50,691 bases of DNA from an uncultured Saprospirales bacterium. GTDB taxonomy: Bacteria > Bacteroidota > Bacteroidia > Chitinophagales > Saprospiraceae. The stretch is from positions 1-50,691 of the forward strand of contig CALMIR010000155.1 of NCBI GenBank assembly GCA_937864265.1, read 5' to 3'. The notes under the pieces were generated by a model. That model had not been told where the DNA came from. It worked only from the letters and a program-made list of their open reading frames with translations, and searched no databases. Below are positions 29,001 to 36,068 of this stretch, piece by piece. The position numbers were made by a program, and so were the translations under genes. Numbering within the stretch: position 1 is the first letter of the stretch; the number at the start of each line of letters is the position of its first letter.

Positions 29001-29198
29001 CCTTCTTTTGAGGCGCCCAATCCGGCGTTCCATTTGCCCTCCCCTACCACTGGCATTATTGTAGCGGATGTGGCAGAAGCCATACAAGCATTTGTAGAAC
29101 AGGTCAACCAATTTATTACAAAGGAATGGAAGGATTACGAGGTGCAAATAGACCAGTTGGGACTGGATATTACGAAAGCCATTGATGTGGTGAAGTAA
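26022..29198 (+). CDS. Secreted Vps10/sortilin-type BNR beta-propeller protein
   Basis: A 1058-residue exported protein with a signal peptide (ILLLPVLLCCCIIQLPGQS). Many BNR/Asp-box repeats of the S-x-D-x-G-x-T-W form are visible: SLNGGRTWQYMG, SKDGGKTWDKIL, TIDGGDTWTKLD, SDNGGYDWVKV, SRDAGKSWRFIE, SDDKGKTWTLIS, TTDGGKNWTNLG and SLDEGKSWTKW. This is the ten-bladed Vps10/sortilin propeller found in many Bacteroidota enzymes annotated as glycosyl hydrolases. The C-terminal 300 residues are an Ig-like strand region and a helical bundle (IEKATLAMDNLRAAKARIKA). No T9SS sorting domain. Start Met1 or Met2. A TATATTTC box lies about 30 bases upstream. Confidence 0.9.
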   Translation: MMKQKILLLPVLLCCCIIQLPGQSINTDLLKGLKIRNIGPAGMSGRVTAIDVNWSNPDEIYVGTASGGLWKSEGGGISWTPIFDSVGVASIGAIAIDQRNPAVIWVGTGEGNPRNSQTSGGGVYKSLNGGRTWQYMGLKETRNIHRIIIHRDDPNVIYVGAIGDAWDNSRHRGVYRSKDGGKTWDKILYVNDQTGAADFDVDPNNPNKLFVNMWQYRRWPWFFKSGGPASGFYMTIDGGDTWTKLDHKNGLPEGEIGKVGIAISSNRPNIVYALVESKKNALYRSDNGGYDWVKVADKNIGDRPFYYADIAVDPQNENRVYNVYSNVSVSEDGGKNFKTLLGWDNIHGDHHYWWIHPQDGSYIINGNDGGLAISRDAGKSWRFIENLPVAQFYHIQVDDDIPYHVLGGMQDNGTWRGPGYIWQTGGIRNAQWDEIGFGDGFDVVVEHGNDRYGYVMWQGGNLSRVDFQTGAQEWAKPYHPDGIPLRFNWNAGIAQDPLHPEVIYYGSQFLHRSDDKGKTWTLISPDLTTNNPNKLKQKDSGGLTYDVTGAENHCTILAISPSPVKDGVIWVGTDDGNLQLTTDGGKNWTNLGPNLPMPDSSWIPQVNPSAYDAGTAYVVANNYRRGDWTPYLFRTRDYGKTWENLAKNKGVEGYCLSWVQDPIEPKLQFLGTEFGLYFSLDEGKSWTKWSKEYPVVSTIDMKIHPREHDLVIGTFGRAAWILDDIRPLRELARQGTTLLNKALEIYPAPDAYLAHYKEGAGTRFTGNAFYKADNRPYGAMITFSIAEVLKKAEAPDAPAPKVDTIEVQIKDQQGQLIRQLKVTAQKGINRFHWDLSTNGIRFPETPKPKDKKALPPAGHPVVPGIYTLEMTYGTTTASTLITVHADPRMQVNQAEIQAYYTAWEDFDRKIEKATLAMDNLRAAKARIKALQPLIEEQVESEESKKSIAEAGKKVGQQIDSLMNLVMPGEEVQGIFNDPDKLGSRIGQAYTYFAPSFEAPNPAFHLPSPTTGIIVADVAEAIQAFVEQVNQFITKEWKDYEVQIDQLGLDITKAIDVVK

Positions 29199-29240
29199 TG
29201 AGCGGTCGATTTTTTTAAAACCAGAAAAACTGCCTTTTTT

Positions 29241-29942
29241 ATGAAATACTACCATTTGCTGCTATTGTTTTTATTGACCATTAGCTTGTCGTGCGGACAG
29301 AATAAATCCAAGGCAGGACAAAGCCAAAGCGAAGCGGAAACGACAAGCGAACCACAACCAGAGCAAGCGCCTGAAAAAACAAGGGAAGAAAGCATGCCCA
29401 CACCACAGGAAGAGGTTACTAAGCCCGCTGAAAACCTATCAAAAGTTCAGCAACTGGCCTTCAAGCCTACGCAACGGATGCTCAGCAGCGGCAAGGTTCA
29501 ATTTATTATAGACAACCCAGCAATCCATCAATTGAAGATTACGCCGAGTGGCCTGGAGGTGCGCAATGAACCCATGGAAAAAACGGTAGATGGCACCCTG
29601 GAAGATGCCTTTATTACCGATTTGGATAAAGACGGATTTCCGGAAGTTTACTGTATCGTTCGTTCCCGGGAAGGCTTAGGAGAAGCCAATATTGTGGGCT
29701 TTGCCTCCTACCGCAATCGCTCTTACGGCGAAATTTATGTGCCGCCATTTCCGGAAGGCTCACCTTACATGAAAGGTTACAAGGGCGGTGATTTCTATGT
29801 GCTGGAGAACAAACGCATCTTGCGGGAGTTTCCCATTTTCCAAGGCGGGCAAGATACGGGCAAAAAGCGCCGGATCATCTATGAATTGCAGCGAGGCGAA
29901 ACCAGTTTTGTACTAAAAGCAACCGGACAAGAAGAGATTTGA
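29241..29942 (+). CDS. Lipoprotein with PliI-like lysozyme-inhibitor domain
   Basis: A 233-residue lipoprotein: signal ending LTISLSC (Cys18), then a Gln/Glu/Pro-rich tether (SQSEAETTSEPQPEQAPEK) and a globular domain from about 70. The motif GTLEDAFITDLDKDGFPEVY, followed by VRSREGLGEANIVGFASYRN and a C-terminal GKKRRIIYELQRGETSFVL, resembles the periplasmic I-type lysozyme inhibitor family (PliI), whose members have an EF-hand-like DxDxDG loop in this position. Assignment by pattern only. It lies 42 bases after the Vps10 protein, probably in one transcript. Confidence 0.6.
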   Translation: MKYYHLLLLFLLTISLSCGQNKSKAGQSQSEAETTSEPQPEQAPEKTREESMPTPQEEVTKPAENLSKVQQLAFKPTQRMLSSGKVQFIIDNPAIHQLKITPSGLEVRNEPMEKTVDGTLEDAFITDLDKDGFPEVYCIVRSREGLGEANIVGFASYRNRSYGEIYVPPFPEGSPYMKGYKGGDFYVLENKRILREFPIFQGGQDTGKKRRIIYELQRGETSFVLKATGQEEI

Positions 29943-29970
29943 GATTTAATCTCCAAATATTCAAATTTAT

Positions 29971-30001
29971 TTTGGAAATATGGATACTTGCCCTATTTTA
30001 C
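29971..30001 (+). promoter_or_regulatory. Candidate promoter of the pnt operon
   Basis: TTTG (29971-29974) is followed after 19 bases by TATTTTAC (29994-30001), six of eight positions of TAnnTTTG counting free sites. It sits just upstream of the ATG at 30027 and makes the TTG at 29988 an unlikely start. Confidence 0.4.
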
Positions 30002-30026
30002 GCGGAAAATTAGCGAACCAACCATC

Positions 30027-31115
30027 ATGAAGCTTGCCGTCCTGAAAGAAGACCAAGATACCCGGGTAGCATTAGTGCCCGGCCTTTTAGAAAAATTCAA
30101 AGTTTTGGGTCTGGAAATATGGGTAGAAAAAGGAGCAGGAGAACAATCTGCTTATCCCGACGATACCTATACGGAACACGCCACCCTGAGCGATCGGGCT
30201 ACTATACTAAAAGAAGCGGATATATTGCTCAGTGTGCGCCCGCCTTCAGATGACATTTTGACGGCCTTAAAAAAAGGCTGTATCGTGATTTCCATGTTCG
30301 AACCTTACAACAACCCGGAGATTACCGGCAAATTGCAAGGTATGGGCTTGATAGGCGCCAGCTTCGATATGATTCCGCGAACCACCCTCGCTCAATCCAT
30401 GGACGTGCTCTCGTCTATGGCATCCATTGCAGGTTATATGGCTGTGTTGGAGGCCGCCCGCTTGTTGCCTCGTTACTTGCCCATGATGGTAACCGCCGCT
30501 GGTAGCATACGCCCCGCGAAGGTACTGATCATAGGCGCTGGTGTGGCAGGCTTGCAGGCCATCGCTACGGCTCGCCGTTTGGGTGCTATGGTGGAAGCTT
30601 TTGATACCCGTCTGGCCGCTAAGGAAGAGGTACAAAGCCTCGGTGCTAAATTTGTAGAAGTAGAGGGCGCCCGCGATGAAAAGTCGGCTGGTGGTTATGC
30701 GGTGGAGCAGTCGGAAGAATTTTTGCAGCGCCAGCGTGCCGAAGTGCAGGCTAGAGCCGCCAAGTCGGACATCATCATCACAACCGCGCAAGTCAGAGGG
30801 CGAAAAGCGCCGGTGCTCATCCAAAAGGAAACGATTGCCAATATGAAGCCCGGCTCTGTTATCATTGACCTGGCCGCTTCCACAGGGGGCAATTGCGAGC
30901 TGACACAAGACAACGCCACGATTCAGGTCAACGGGGTAACCATTGTCGGCAATTCGCACCTGGCTCAGATGATGCCCCAGGATGCCAGCTTCCTGTTTAG
31001 CAACAACGCCCTGAACTTGTTCAAGACCTTCGTCAAAGACGGTGCACTGAACCTGGATATGGGCAACGAAATCATTCGCAACGCATTTTTCACGGAAACA
31101 AAAGCGGAAAGCTAA
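30027..31115 (+). CDS. pntA: NAD(P) transhydrogenase alpha subunit, NAD-binding part (PntAA)
   Basis: A 362-residue soluble domain I of the proton-translocating transhydrogenase, which couples hydride transfer between NADH and NADP+ to proton flow. It shows the alanine dehydrogenase/PNT fold: VALVPGLLEKFKVLGLEIWV near the N-terminus, QSMDVLSSMASIAGYMAVLE, and the NAD-binding VLIIGAGVAGLQAIATARRL with VEAFDTR. The ATG at 30027 is preferred because the opening MKLAVLKEDQDTRVALVPG matches the family. The membrane part is a separate gene four bases downstream, the split arrangement common in Bacteroidota. Confidence 0.94.
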   Translation: MKLAVLKEDQDTRVALVPGLLEKFKVLGLEIWVEKGAGEQSAYPDDTYTEHATLSDRATILKEADILLSVRPPSDDILTALKKGCIVISMFEPYNNPEITGKLQGMGLIGASFDMIPRTTLAQSMDVLSSMASIAGYMAVLEAARLLPRYLPMMVTAAGSIRPAKVLIIGAGVAGLQAIATARRLGAMVEAFDTRLAAKEEVQSLGAKFVEVEGARDEKSAGGYAVEQSEEFLQRQRAEVQARAAKSDIIITTAQVRGRKAPVLIQKETIANMKPGSVIIDLAASTGGNCELTQDNATIQVNGVTIVGNSHLAQMMPQDASFLFSNNALNLFKTFVKDGALNLDMGNEIIRNAFFTETKAES

Positions 31116-31119
31116 AGAT

Positions 31120-31431
31120 ATGGAGACTTTCTTTCAGTTCTTCAACGACCAACTCATCCTCATCTATCTCTTGCTTTTTACCATCATACTGGGTTTTGAG
31201 GTCATTTCAAAGGTACCTACCGTATTGCATACCCCGCTCATGTCGGGGGCCAATGCCATCAGCGGGGTGGTCATCATTGGTGCCATCATTTTGCTGCGAC
31301 AGGCAAAGCCCGATGATTATTTGACCCTCAGTTTGGGTTTTTTGGGTGTGATACTGGGAATGATCAATGTAATGGGTGGTTTTGTGGTGACCGACCGCAT
31401 GCTCGAGATGTTTAAAAAGAAAAAGCGTTAA
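31120..31431 (+). CDS. NAD(P) transhydrogenase alpha subunit, membrane part (PntAB)
   Basis: A 103-residue membrane protein with three to four helices: a first one around ILIYLLLFTIILGFEVI, then the family signature KVPTVLHTPLMSGANAISGV, then VIIGAIILLRQA and LGFLGVILGMINVMGGFVVT. This is the alpha-2 piece of domain II of the transhydrogenase; it ends in a basic tail (MFKKKKR). It lies between pntAA and pntB with gaps of four and three bases. Confidence 0.94.
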   Translation: METFFQFFNDQLILIYLLLFTIILGFEVISKVPTVLHTPLMSGANAISGVVIIGAIILLRQAKPDDYLTLSLGFLGVILGMINVMGGFVVTDRMLEMFKKKKR

Positions 31432-31434
31432 AAC

Positions 31435-32844
31435 ATGGCTCTGGAATTCTTTGTCAACCTTTGTTATTTATTAGGCGCTATAGGGTTTGTATGGGGTTTG
31501 AGGCTCTTAAGCTCCCCCGATTCTGCCCGCCGGGGCAATATTCTGGCGGGTATCGGCATGGGACTGGCTATTGTAGCAGCCATGGTATCGCCGATGAGTG
31601 GTGCCTCCAATAATTACGGCTGGATTGTAGGCGGTATGATTATAGGTGGTCTTATCGGCTATCTATCTGCCAAGCGCATCAAAATGACGGCCATGCCCCA
31701 AATGGTGTCCGTGTTCAACGGTTTGGGCGGCGCTTGTGCTGTGGTACTCGCTTATGTGGAGCTTATCCCCTATTATGCGACTGAAAGCAGCATGAGCACA
31801 GGAGAATTGGGTATGGTGATGTTTGCTTTACTGATAGGCGGCGTTTCATTCACGGGTAGTTTGTTGGCTTTTGGCAAACTAGAAGGCATCGTTTCTGATA
31901 ATGCCTTGGTGCTTCCCAAGCACCATATCGTCAACATCATCATGATGCTGGCTTCCTTTGGCTTAGGTGCCTACCTCACCATTTCCGGCCAATCAGCCGG
32001 AATTGTTTTGGGAACCCTATTCATGGTGCTAGCGCTGATATATGGCGTATCCTTTGTGGTGCCTATTGGCGGGGCAGATATGCCGGTAGTTATTTCCTTG
32101 CTCAATTCCTTCACGGGCTTATCGGCTGCGGCTACGGGGTTGATTTATAACAACCAGTTTATGCTGGTGGGTGGCATTTTGGTGGGCGCATCCGGTACTA
32201 TTTTGACAGTATTGATGTGCAACGCGATGAACCGCTCCCTACTCAATGTGTTGATTGGCGGGTTTGGTGGCGGTGGTGCTACGGCACAGGCTAAAGCCAG
32301 GGGCGAACAAGTAGCCAAAGAGGTGAGCCTGAACGATGCTGCAATTATGCTGTATTACTCCCGTTCGGTGATGGTTGTTCCCGGCTACGGCTTGGCGGTA
32401 GCTCAAGCCCAAAAAGTGTGCAAGGAATTGGACGATCTGCTCGAATCGAATGGAGTGGACGTTAAATATGCCATCCATCCCGTTGCAGGTCGAATGCCTG
32501 GCCATATGAACGTACTACTGGCCGAAGCGGATGTACCCTATCCCAAATTGCTCGACCTGGAAGATGCCAACGATGCCTTAAAAAATACAGATGTCGCCGT
32601 GATTGTAGGCGCCAATGACGTAGTTAACCCGGCAGCAGAAGACGATCCCGGTAGTCCCATTTACGGCATGCCTGTGCTCAAAGTGTGGGAAGCCAAAAAT
32701 GTGATTGTCATCAAGCGAAGCATGAGCGCGGGGTATGCGGGTATTCAAAATCAGTTGTTTTTCCACGAACGCAATCGCATGTTATTTGGCGATGCGAAGG
32801 CGGCAATGGGCAATCTGGTGACTGAAATAAAAGGGCTGGGATAA
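31435..32844 (+). CDS. pntB: NAD(P) transhydrogenase beta subunit (PntB)
   Basis: A 469-residue protein with about nine membrane helices (residues 1-270) forming the rest of the proton channel, followed by the NADP-binding domain III. Recognisable segments: MTAMPQMVSVFNGLGGACAV in the membrane part; VMVVPGYGLAVAQAQ, AIHPVAGRMPGHMNVLLAEA, VAVIVGANDVVNPAAEDDPG and SMSAGYAGIQNQLFF in domain III, the last three being NADP-site loops. Last gene of the pnt operon, supplying NADPH using the proton gradient. Confidence 0.96.
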   Translation: MALEFFVNLCYLLGAIGFVWGLRLLSSPDSARRGNILAGIGMGLAIVAAMVSPMSGASNNYGWIVGGMIIGGLIGYLSAKRIKMTAMPQMVSVFNGLGGACAVVLAYVELIPYYATESSMSTGELGMVMFALLIGGVSFTGSLLAFGKLEGIVSDNALVLPKHHIVNIIMMLASFGLGAYLTISGQSAGIVLGTLFMVLALIYGVSFVVPIGGADMPVVISLLNSFTGLSAAATGLIYNNQFMLVGGILVGASGTILTVLMCNAMNRSLLNVLIGGFGGGGATAQAKARGEQVAKEVSLNDAAIMLYYSRSVMVVPGYGLAVAQAQKVCKELDDLLESNGVDVKYAIHPVAGRMPGHMNVLLAEADVPYPKLLDLEDANDALKNTDVAVIVGANDVVNPAAEDDPGSPIYGMPVLKVWEAKNVIVIKRSMSAGYAGIQNQLFFHERNRMLFGDAKAAMGNLVTEIKGLG

Positions 32845-32908
32845 TTCTTTCAGCCGACTTTTTCCATGTATTCGTCCTAAAAAAAGGGTTTTTCACAGAA
32901 AAATACGT

Positions 32909-32951
32909 AGCTTGGGTTAATTTTTAAAAATTTCAAATAAAACCCAAAGCT
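32909..32951. promoter_or_regulatory. Imperfect inverted repeat directly before the SPFH start
   Basis: AGCTTGGGTT (32909-32918) and AACCCAAAGCT (32941-32951) are inverted copies that differ by one inserted base, flanking a symmetrical AATTTTTAAAAATT core. The right arm ends at the base before the ATG at 32952. It could be an operator or a leader hairpin that hides the translation start. Confidence 0.4.
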
Positions 32952-33881
32952 ATGCTATTGCCACCTTTTTTATTACCCATACTAATCGGTGTAATCATCG
33001 TATTTTCTGGTATATTTACTGTAAAGCAGCAGTCCGCTGTTCTTGTTGAGCGATTTGGAAAGTTTCACAGTGTGAAGCGCTCCGGGTTACAGTTTAAAAT
33101 ACCCTTTTTTGACCGCATCGTGGGCAAAGTCAGTTTGAAAGTACAGCAACTGGATGTCAATGTAGAAACTAAGACCCGGGACAACGTATTTGTCAAACTG
33201 CGGGTTTCGGTACAATACTTTGTGCTGCCCGATGCCGTTTACGATGCGTTTTATCGCTTGGAAAATTCACACGATCAAATTACCGCTTATGTATTCGACA
33301 CGGTGCGGGCTGAGGTGCCTAAAATGAAAGTGGACGACGTGTTTGAACGCAAAGACGATATCGCTTTGGCTATACGTCGCGAACTGGAAGACGCCATGAA
33401 AGAATACGGCTACGGCATCATGAAAGCCCTGGTAACAGACATTGACCCCGATGCACAGGTCAAGCAAGCCATGAACCGCATCAACGCCGCTGAGCGCGAA
33501 AAACTAGCTGCCGAATACGAAGGAGAAGCTGAGCGCATCCGCATAGTGGCTAAGGCCCGCGCTGAAGCGGAAAGCAAGCGCCTGCAAGGCCAGGGTATTG
33601 CCGACCAGCGCCGCGAAATTGCCAAAGGACTGGAAGAATCGGTGGAAGTACTCAACCGGGTAGGCATCAACTCCCAGGAAGCTTCTGCACTGATTGTGGT
33701 GACACAGCACTACGACACCCTCCAATCCATGGGCCAGCACGCCAATAGCAATTTGATCATGCTGCCCAATGCGCCTTCCGCAGCTTCTGATATGCTGTCC
33801 AATATGGTGGCCTCCTTCACCGCGTCTCAGCAAATTGGAGAAGATATGAAAAGGGGAAATGGGGCACATAAAGCTGGATAA
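32952..33881 (+). CDS. SPFH/band 7 (stomatin-like) membrane protein
   Basis: A 309-residue protein with one N-terminal membrane helix (PFLLPILIGVIIVFSGIF), a prohibitin/band 7 domain (SGLQFKIPFFDRIVGKVSLK, VQYFVLPDAVYDAFY, DTVRAEVPKMKVDDVFERKD, DIDPDAQVKQAMNRINAAER) and a long coiled coil rich in Ala/Glu/Lys (about 175-220). SPFH proteins assemble ring-shaped microdomain scaffolds, often around membrane proteases. No protease gene partner (NfeD-type) lies next to it. A hairpin terminator follows. Confidence 0.93.
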   Translation: MLLPPFLLPILIGVIIVFSGIFTVKQQSAVLVERFGKFHSVKRSGLQFKIPFFDRIVGKVSLKVQQLDVNVETKTRDNVFVKLRVSVQYFVLPDAVYDAFYRLENSHDQITAYVFDTVRAEVPKMKVDDVFERKDDIALAIRRELEDAMKEYGYGIMKALVTDIDPDAQVKQAMNRINAAEREKLAAEYEGEAERIRIVAKARAEAESKRLQGQGIADQRREIAKGLEESVEVLNRVGINSQEASALIVVTQHYDTLQSMGQHANSNLIMLPNAPSAASDMLSNMVASFTASQQIGEDMKRGNGAHKAG

Positions 33882-33925
33882 TTTACGGTATTCGCCCAAC
33901 TCTAAATCTGCCATAGAATGGAACT

Positions 33926-33963
33926 ACCCAATAGCACCTGCTTTCTATCAGGTGCTATTGGGT
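33926..33963 (+). terminator. 15-bp hairpin after the SPFH gene
   Basis: ACCCAATAGCACCTG (33926-33940) pairs perfectly with CAGGTGCTATTGGGT (33949-33963) around an 8-base loop. The T-tract is short (TTTAAT), so it may be a terminator or an mRNA 3'-end stabiliser. Confidence 0.75.
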
Positions 33964-34126
33964 TTAATCGTTGTGGCATGCCATTCAGGTATTTAACTTG
34001 CTTGCCATTTGCCCGAAAAGAGAGTATATACAGGAGTGATTAGTTCGCGAAAGCAGTAAAACGACTGAGATAAGCTGCGCTGTCCAATAGTGGACTTATG
34101 CCATAGCAACAAACCAACAGCAACAC

Positions 34127-34157
34127 TTGTCTTTTCAATGTTTTGCTTGTATATTTG
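34127..34157 (+). promoter_or_regulatory. Strong Bacteroidota promoter without an obvious gene
   Basis: TTG (34127-34129), a 20-base spacer and TATATTTG (34150-34157), an exact match to the -7 consensus. Transcription would start near 34163 on the plus strand, where no convincing coding sequence follows. Confidence 0.55.
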
Positions 34158-34162
34158 GTTGG

Positions 34163-34260
34163 GGCTTTAAGGTGCTTTCGACGAGAAAGCTAGCTGGGTT
34201 CATTCGGATGAACACGCTCCCGGTGTAATTTGAGATCGAGGTTGAATAAACGGCAAAGAT
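34163..34260 (+). ncRNA. Candidate structured small RNA (33964-34396 holds no clear gene)
   Basis: Directly after the promoter at 34127-34157 come GCTTTC/GAAAGC (34174-34179, 34185-34190) and GTTCAT/ATGAAC with a TCGG loop (34198-34203, 34208-34213), then a small ACAC/GTGT stem. The region is not part of any recognised gene, and the end is undefined because no good terminator was found. It does not match the 4.5S, RNase P or tmRNA motifs I know. The rest of the intergenic stretch 33964-34396 shows nothing else. Confidence 0.25.
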
Positions 34261-34396
34261 GGCAACGTGAATAAAAATCAAAAAAGTCATATCTTTAAGG
34301 AAAAAACCTTCTTTGACAAATTGTGTGGAAAAAGGCTTAGCGGAAAGCAGGGTGACTTTAACCCAACTTGGCTTACTTGGAGATATAACCCAGACC

Positions 34397-35065
34397 CTAA
34401 ATTTCCCTCGTCATTTCTTCTAGTTCCCGCTGCAAGACCAAAGCACTTTCGACCGAATTGCTTTCGAACATCTTGAGCGAAAGTTCTTCGATGGTTTCCA
34501 AATAATTGGCTTGCATTTCCATATCCAGTCGCAGGGCTTCCATTTCTGCCAGGTCTTCGTAGTGATTTTCTTTCAGCTTTCTGAGCTGTTCTTTTTTGTC
34601 GTTGACGGTTTGGGCAAACTGGTGGTTGGCCAGCATTTTAGACAACTTGTTTTTAGCCGCCTCGTAAAAGGCGAGCTTGGCGGTACGCAATTCTTTTTCC
34701 AACTCAAAAGAACGGATCAGTTTTTGGCCTTCTTCCCGGTTGAAGGGCGCTACTCCGCTTTCCGGGCGACTCTGTGTTGTTAACTCTTCGATGCTTTTTT
34801 CGACCTCCAGTAGTTCCGCCTGGTTTTTTCTGATTTGCTCCTGACAATAGTCCAACCGGTTCTGGATTTGACCTTCTGTTGACTGTTCAAAGGCTTTTTG
34901 TTGGCGTCGGTTGAGTTGGTGTCGGAGGCTGAAATACACCAAGGCAATAACAGCAGATAGGATCAATACAATAAGGAGCAGAAATCGAAATGGCGCCAAT
35001 ACGCGCAACACGATAATGGCCACCATAGTGGCAATTCCAATCTTGATCAAACGGTTAGTATCCAT
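34397..35065 (-). CDS. Membrane-anchored coiled-coil protein
   Basis: A 222-residue protein with two predicted membrane helices at the N-terminus (IGIATMVAIIVLRVLAPF and FLLLIVLILSAVIALVYF), then a long charged coiled coil (RQQKAFEQSTEGQIQNRLDY, ELLEVEKSIEELTTQ, NDKKEQLRKLKENHYEDLAE) to the C-terminus. No enzymatic motif. Function unknown; the layout suits a structural or scaffolding role at the inner membrane. Divergent from the DUF4956-CotH operon, with a hairpin terminator in the shared upstream region. Confidence 0.75.
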   Translation of the reverse strand: MDTNRLIKIGIATMVAIIVLRVLAPFRFLLLIVLILSAVIALVYFSLRHQLNRRQQKAFEQSTEGQIQNRLDYCQEQIRKNQAELLEVEKSIEELTTQSRPESGVAPFNREEGQKLIRSFELEKELRTAKLAFYEAAKNKLSKMLANHQFAQTVNDKKEQLRKLKENHYEDLAEMEALRLDMEMQANYLETIEELSLKMFESNSVESALVLQRELEEMTREI

Positions 35066-35208
35066 ATCTGTTGTTGCCGCTGCTGCTTAGCCTTTTACAA
35101 AATTAAAGAATGGCTGGAAATTTACCGTTTTTATGAACTCTTTTACGCCCTTCTTGTTTATTATTCACCAAAAATTACGAATGTTTTTTGTTTGTTTATA
35201 GATAGATG

Positions 35209-35238
35209 AGCGTCTCCGAATGGAGGCGCTTTTTTTTG
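35209..35238 (+). terminator. Rho-independent terminator in a divergent promoter region
   Basis: AGCGTCTCC (35209-35217), loop GAAT, GGAGGCGCT (35222-35230; one wobble pair) followed by a T8 tract. It is oriented on the plus strand but lies between two divergently transcribed genes, so the transcript it ends is not explained by annotated genes. Confidence 0.75.
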
Positions 35239-35294
35239 GAGGTAAGAATTTTAGCCGCCTTTAAATTAGACAGCCAGCTTCCTGGATATTCCCT

Positions 35295-35302
35295 TATCTT
35301 TG
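35295..35302 (+). promoter_or_regulatory. -7 box of the DUF4956-CotH operon
   Basis: TATCTTTG matches TAnnTTTG and lies 48 bases before the ATG at 35350, just after the plus-strand terminator. The -33 region has only a TTTAAA-type sequence. Confidence 0.5.
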
Positions 35303-35349
35303 TACCTCTTTTTTAGTCACCATTTCCGAATAGGTTATCTGCCAGCGAC

Positions 35350-36039
35350 ATGGATATTATACAAAAAATTCAGGAACAATACATACAGGAATTCTCTAAC
35401 AACATCTCGCTCGATGAATTCTTGTTGAATATAGTCATCACTTCTATTCTGGTGTCTTTGCTCCGTCTGTTTTATATCAGGTACGGACAAGCCATTTCCA
35501 ACCGACGCAAATTTGCCGCTAATTTTCTACCCCTGGCGTTGGGTACTTTGCTGATCATCATGATTGTCAAATCTTCCATTGCCCTGTCATTGGGCTTGGT
35601 GGGAGCGCTGTCCATCGTGCGCTATCGGGCAGCGATCAAAGACCCCGAAGAACTCACTTTCTTGTTCATCACCATTGGCATCGGTTTGGCCGGGGGGGCT
35701 AATCAACCGGTGTTGGCGGTGGTAGCCTTTGTATTCATTCTTTCTATTTTGTACCTTAGCCATGTTTTATCCAAAAGACACCCTTTTCGGCAGGAAAATC
35801 GGCTCTTTGTGCACATCCAAACGGATGTAGATGACCTGGAGCGCATCAGTTCCCTAATCAGTGAGACGCTTTCTTACGTGGAACTTCGACGGATGGATAC
35901 ATTGGAAAAAGGGTTGGATTTATCTTATGTTTGCAAAGCCAACTCGCTCCAAGAACTGAGTGCCTTAAAAAACAAGGTTGCCCAAATTTCACCCGCCACC
36001 AGGCTATCCATCATTGATCAACCGGAACTGATCTACTAA
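35350..36039 (+). CDS. DUF4956 domain membrane protein
   Basis: A 229-residue protein with a short cytoplasmic N-terminus, three to four membrane helices (residues 25-140) and a soluble C-terminal domain. The conserved DUF4956 block is SLGLVGALSIVRYRAAIKDP followed by EELTFLFITIGIGLAGGANQ. Members are found beside CotH kinase-like proteins and VTC-type polyphosphate polymerases in many bacteria; here the next gene is CotH-like but no VTC gene is visible. First gene of a tight six-gene run. Confidence 0.9.
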   Translation: MDIIQKIQEQYIQEFSNNISLDEFLLNIVITSILVSLLRLFYIRYGQAISNRRKFAANFLPLALGTLLIIMIVKSSIALSLGLVGALSIVRYRAAIKDPEELTFLFITIGIGLAGGANQPVLAVVAFVFILSILYLSHVLSKRHPFRQENRLFVHIQTDVDDLERISSLISETLSYVELRRMDTLEKGLDLSYVCKANSLQELSALKNKVAQISPATRLSIIDQPELIY

Positions 36040-36068
36040 AAAAGTCCTGACCAAGAACAACCTGGAAT

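Noticed and set aside
34267-34476. 69-codon plus-strand open frame with GTG start
   Set aside because: It overlaps the 3' end of the minus-strand coiled-coil gene and has low-complexity content; the promoter at 34127 is better explained by a structured RNA.
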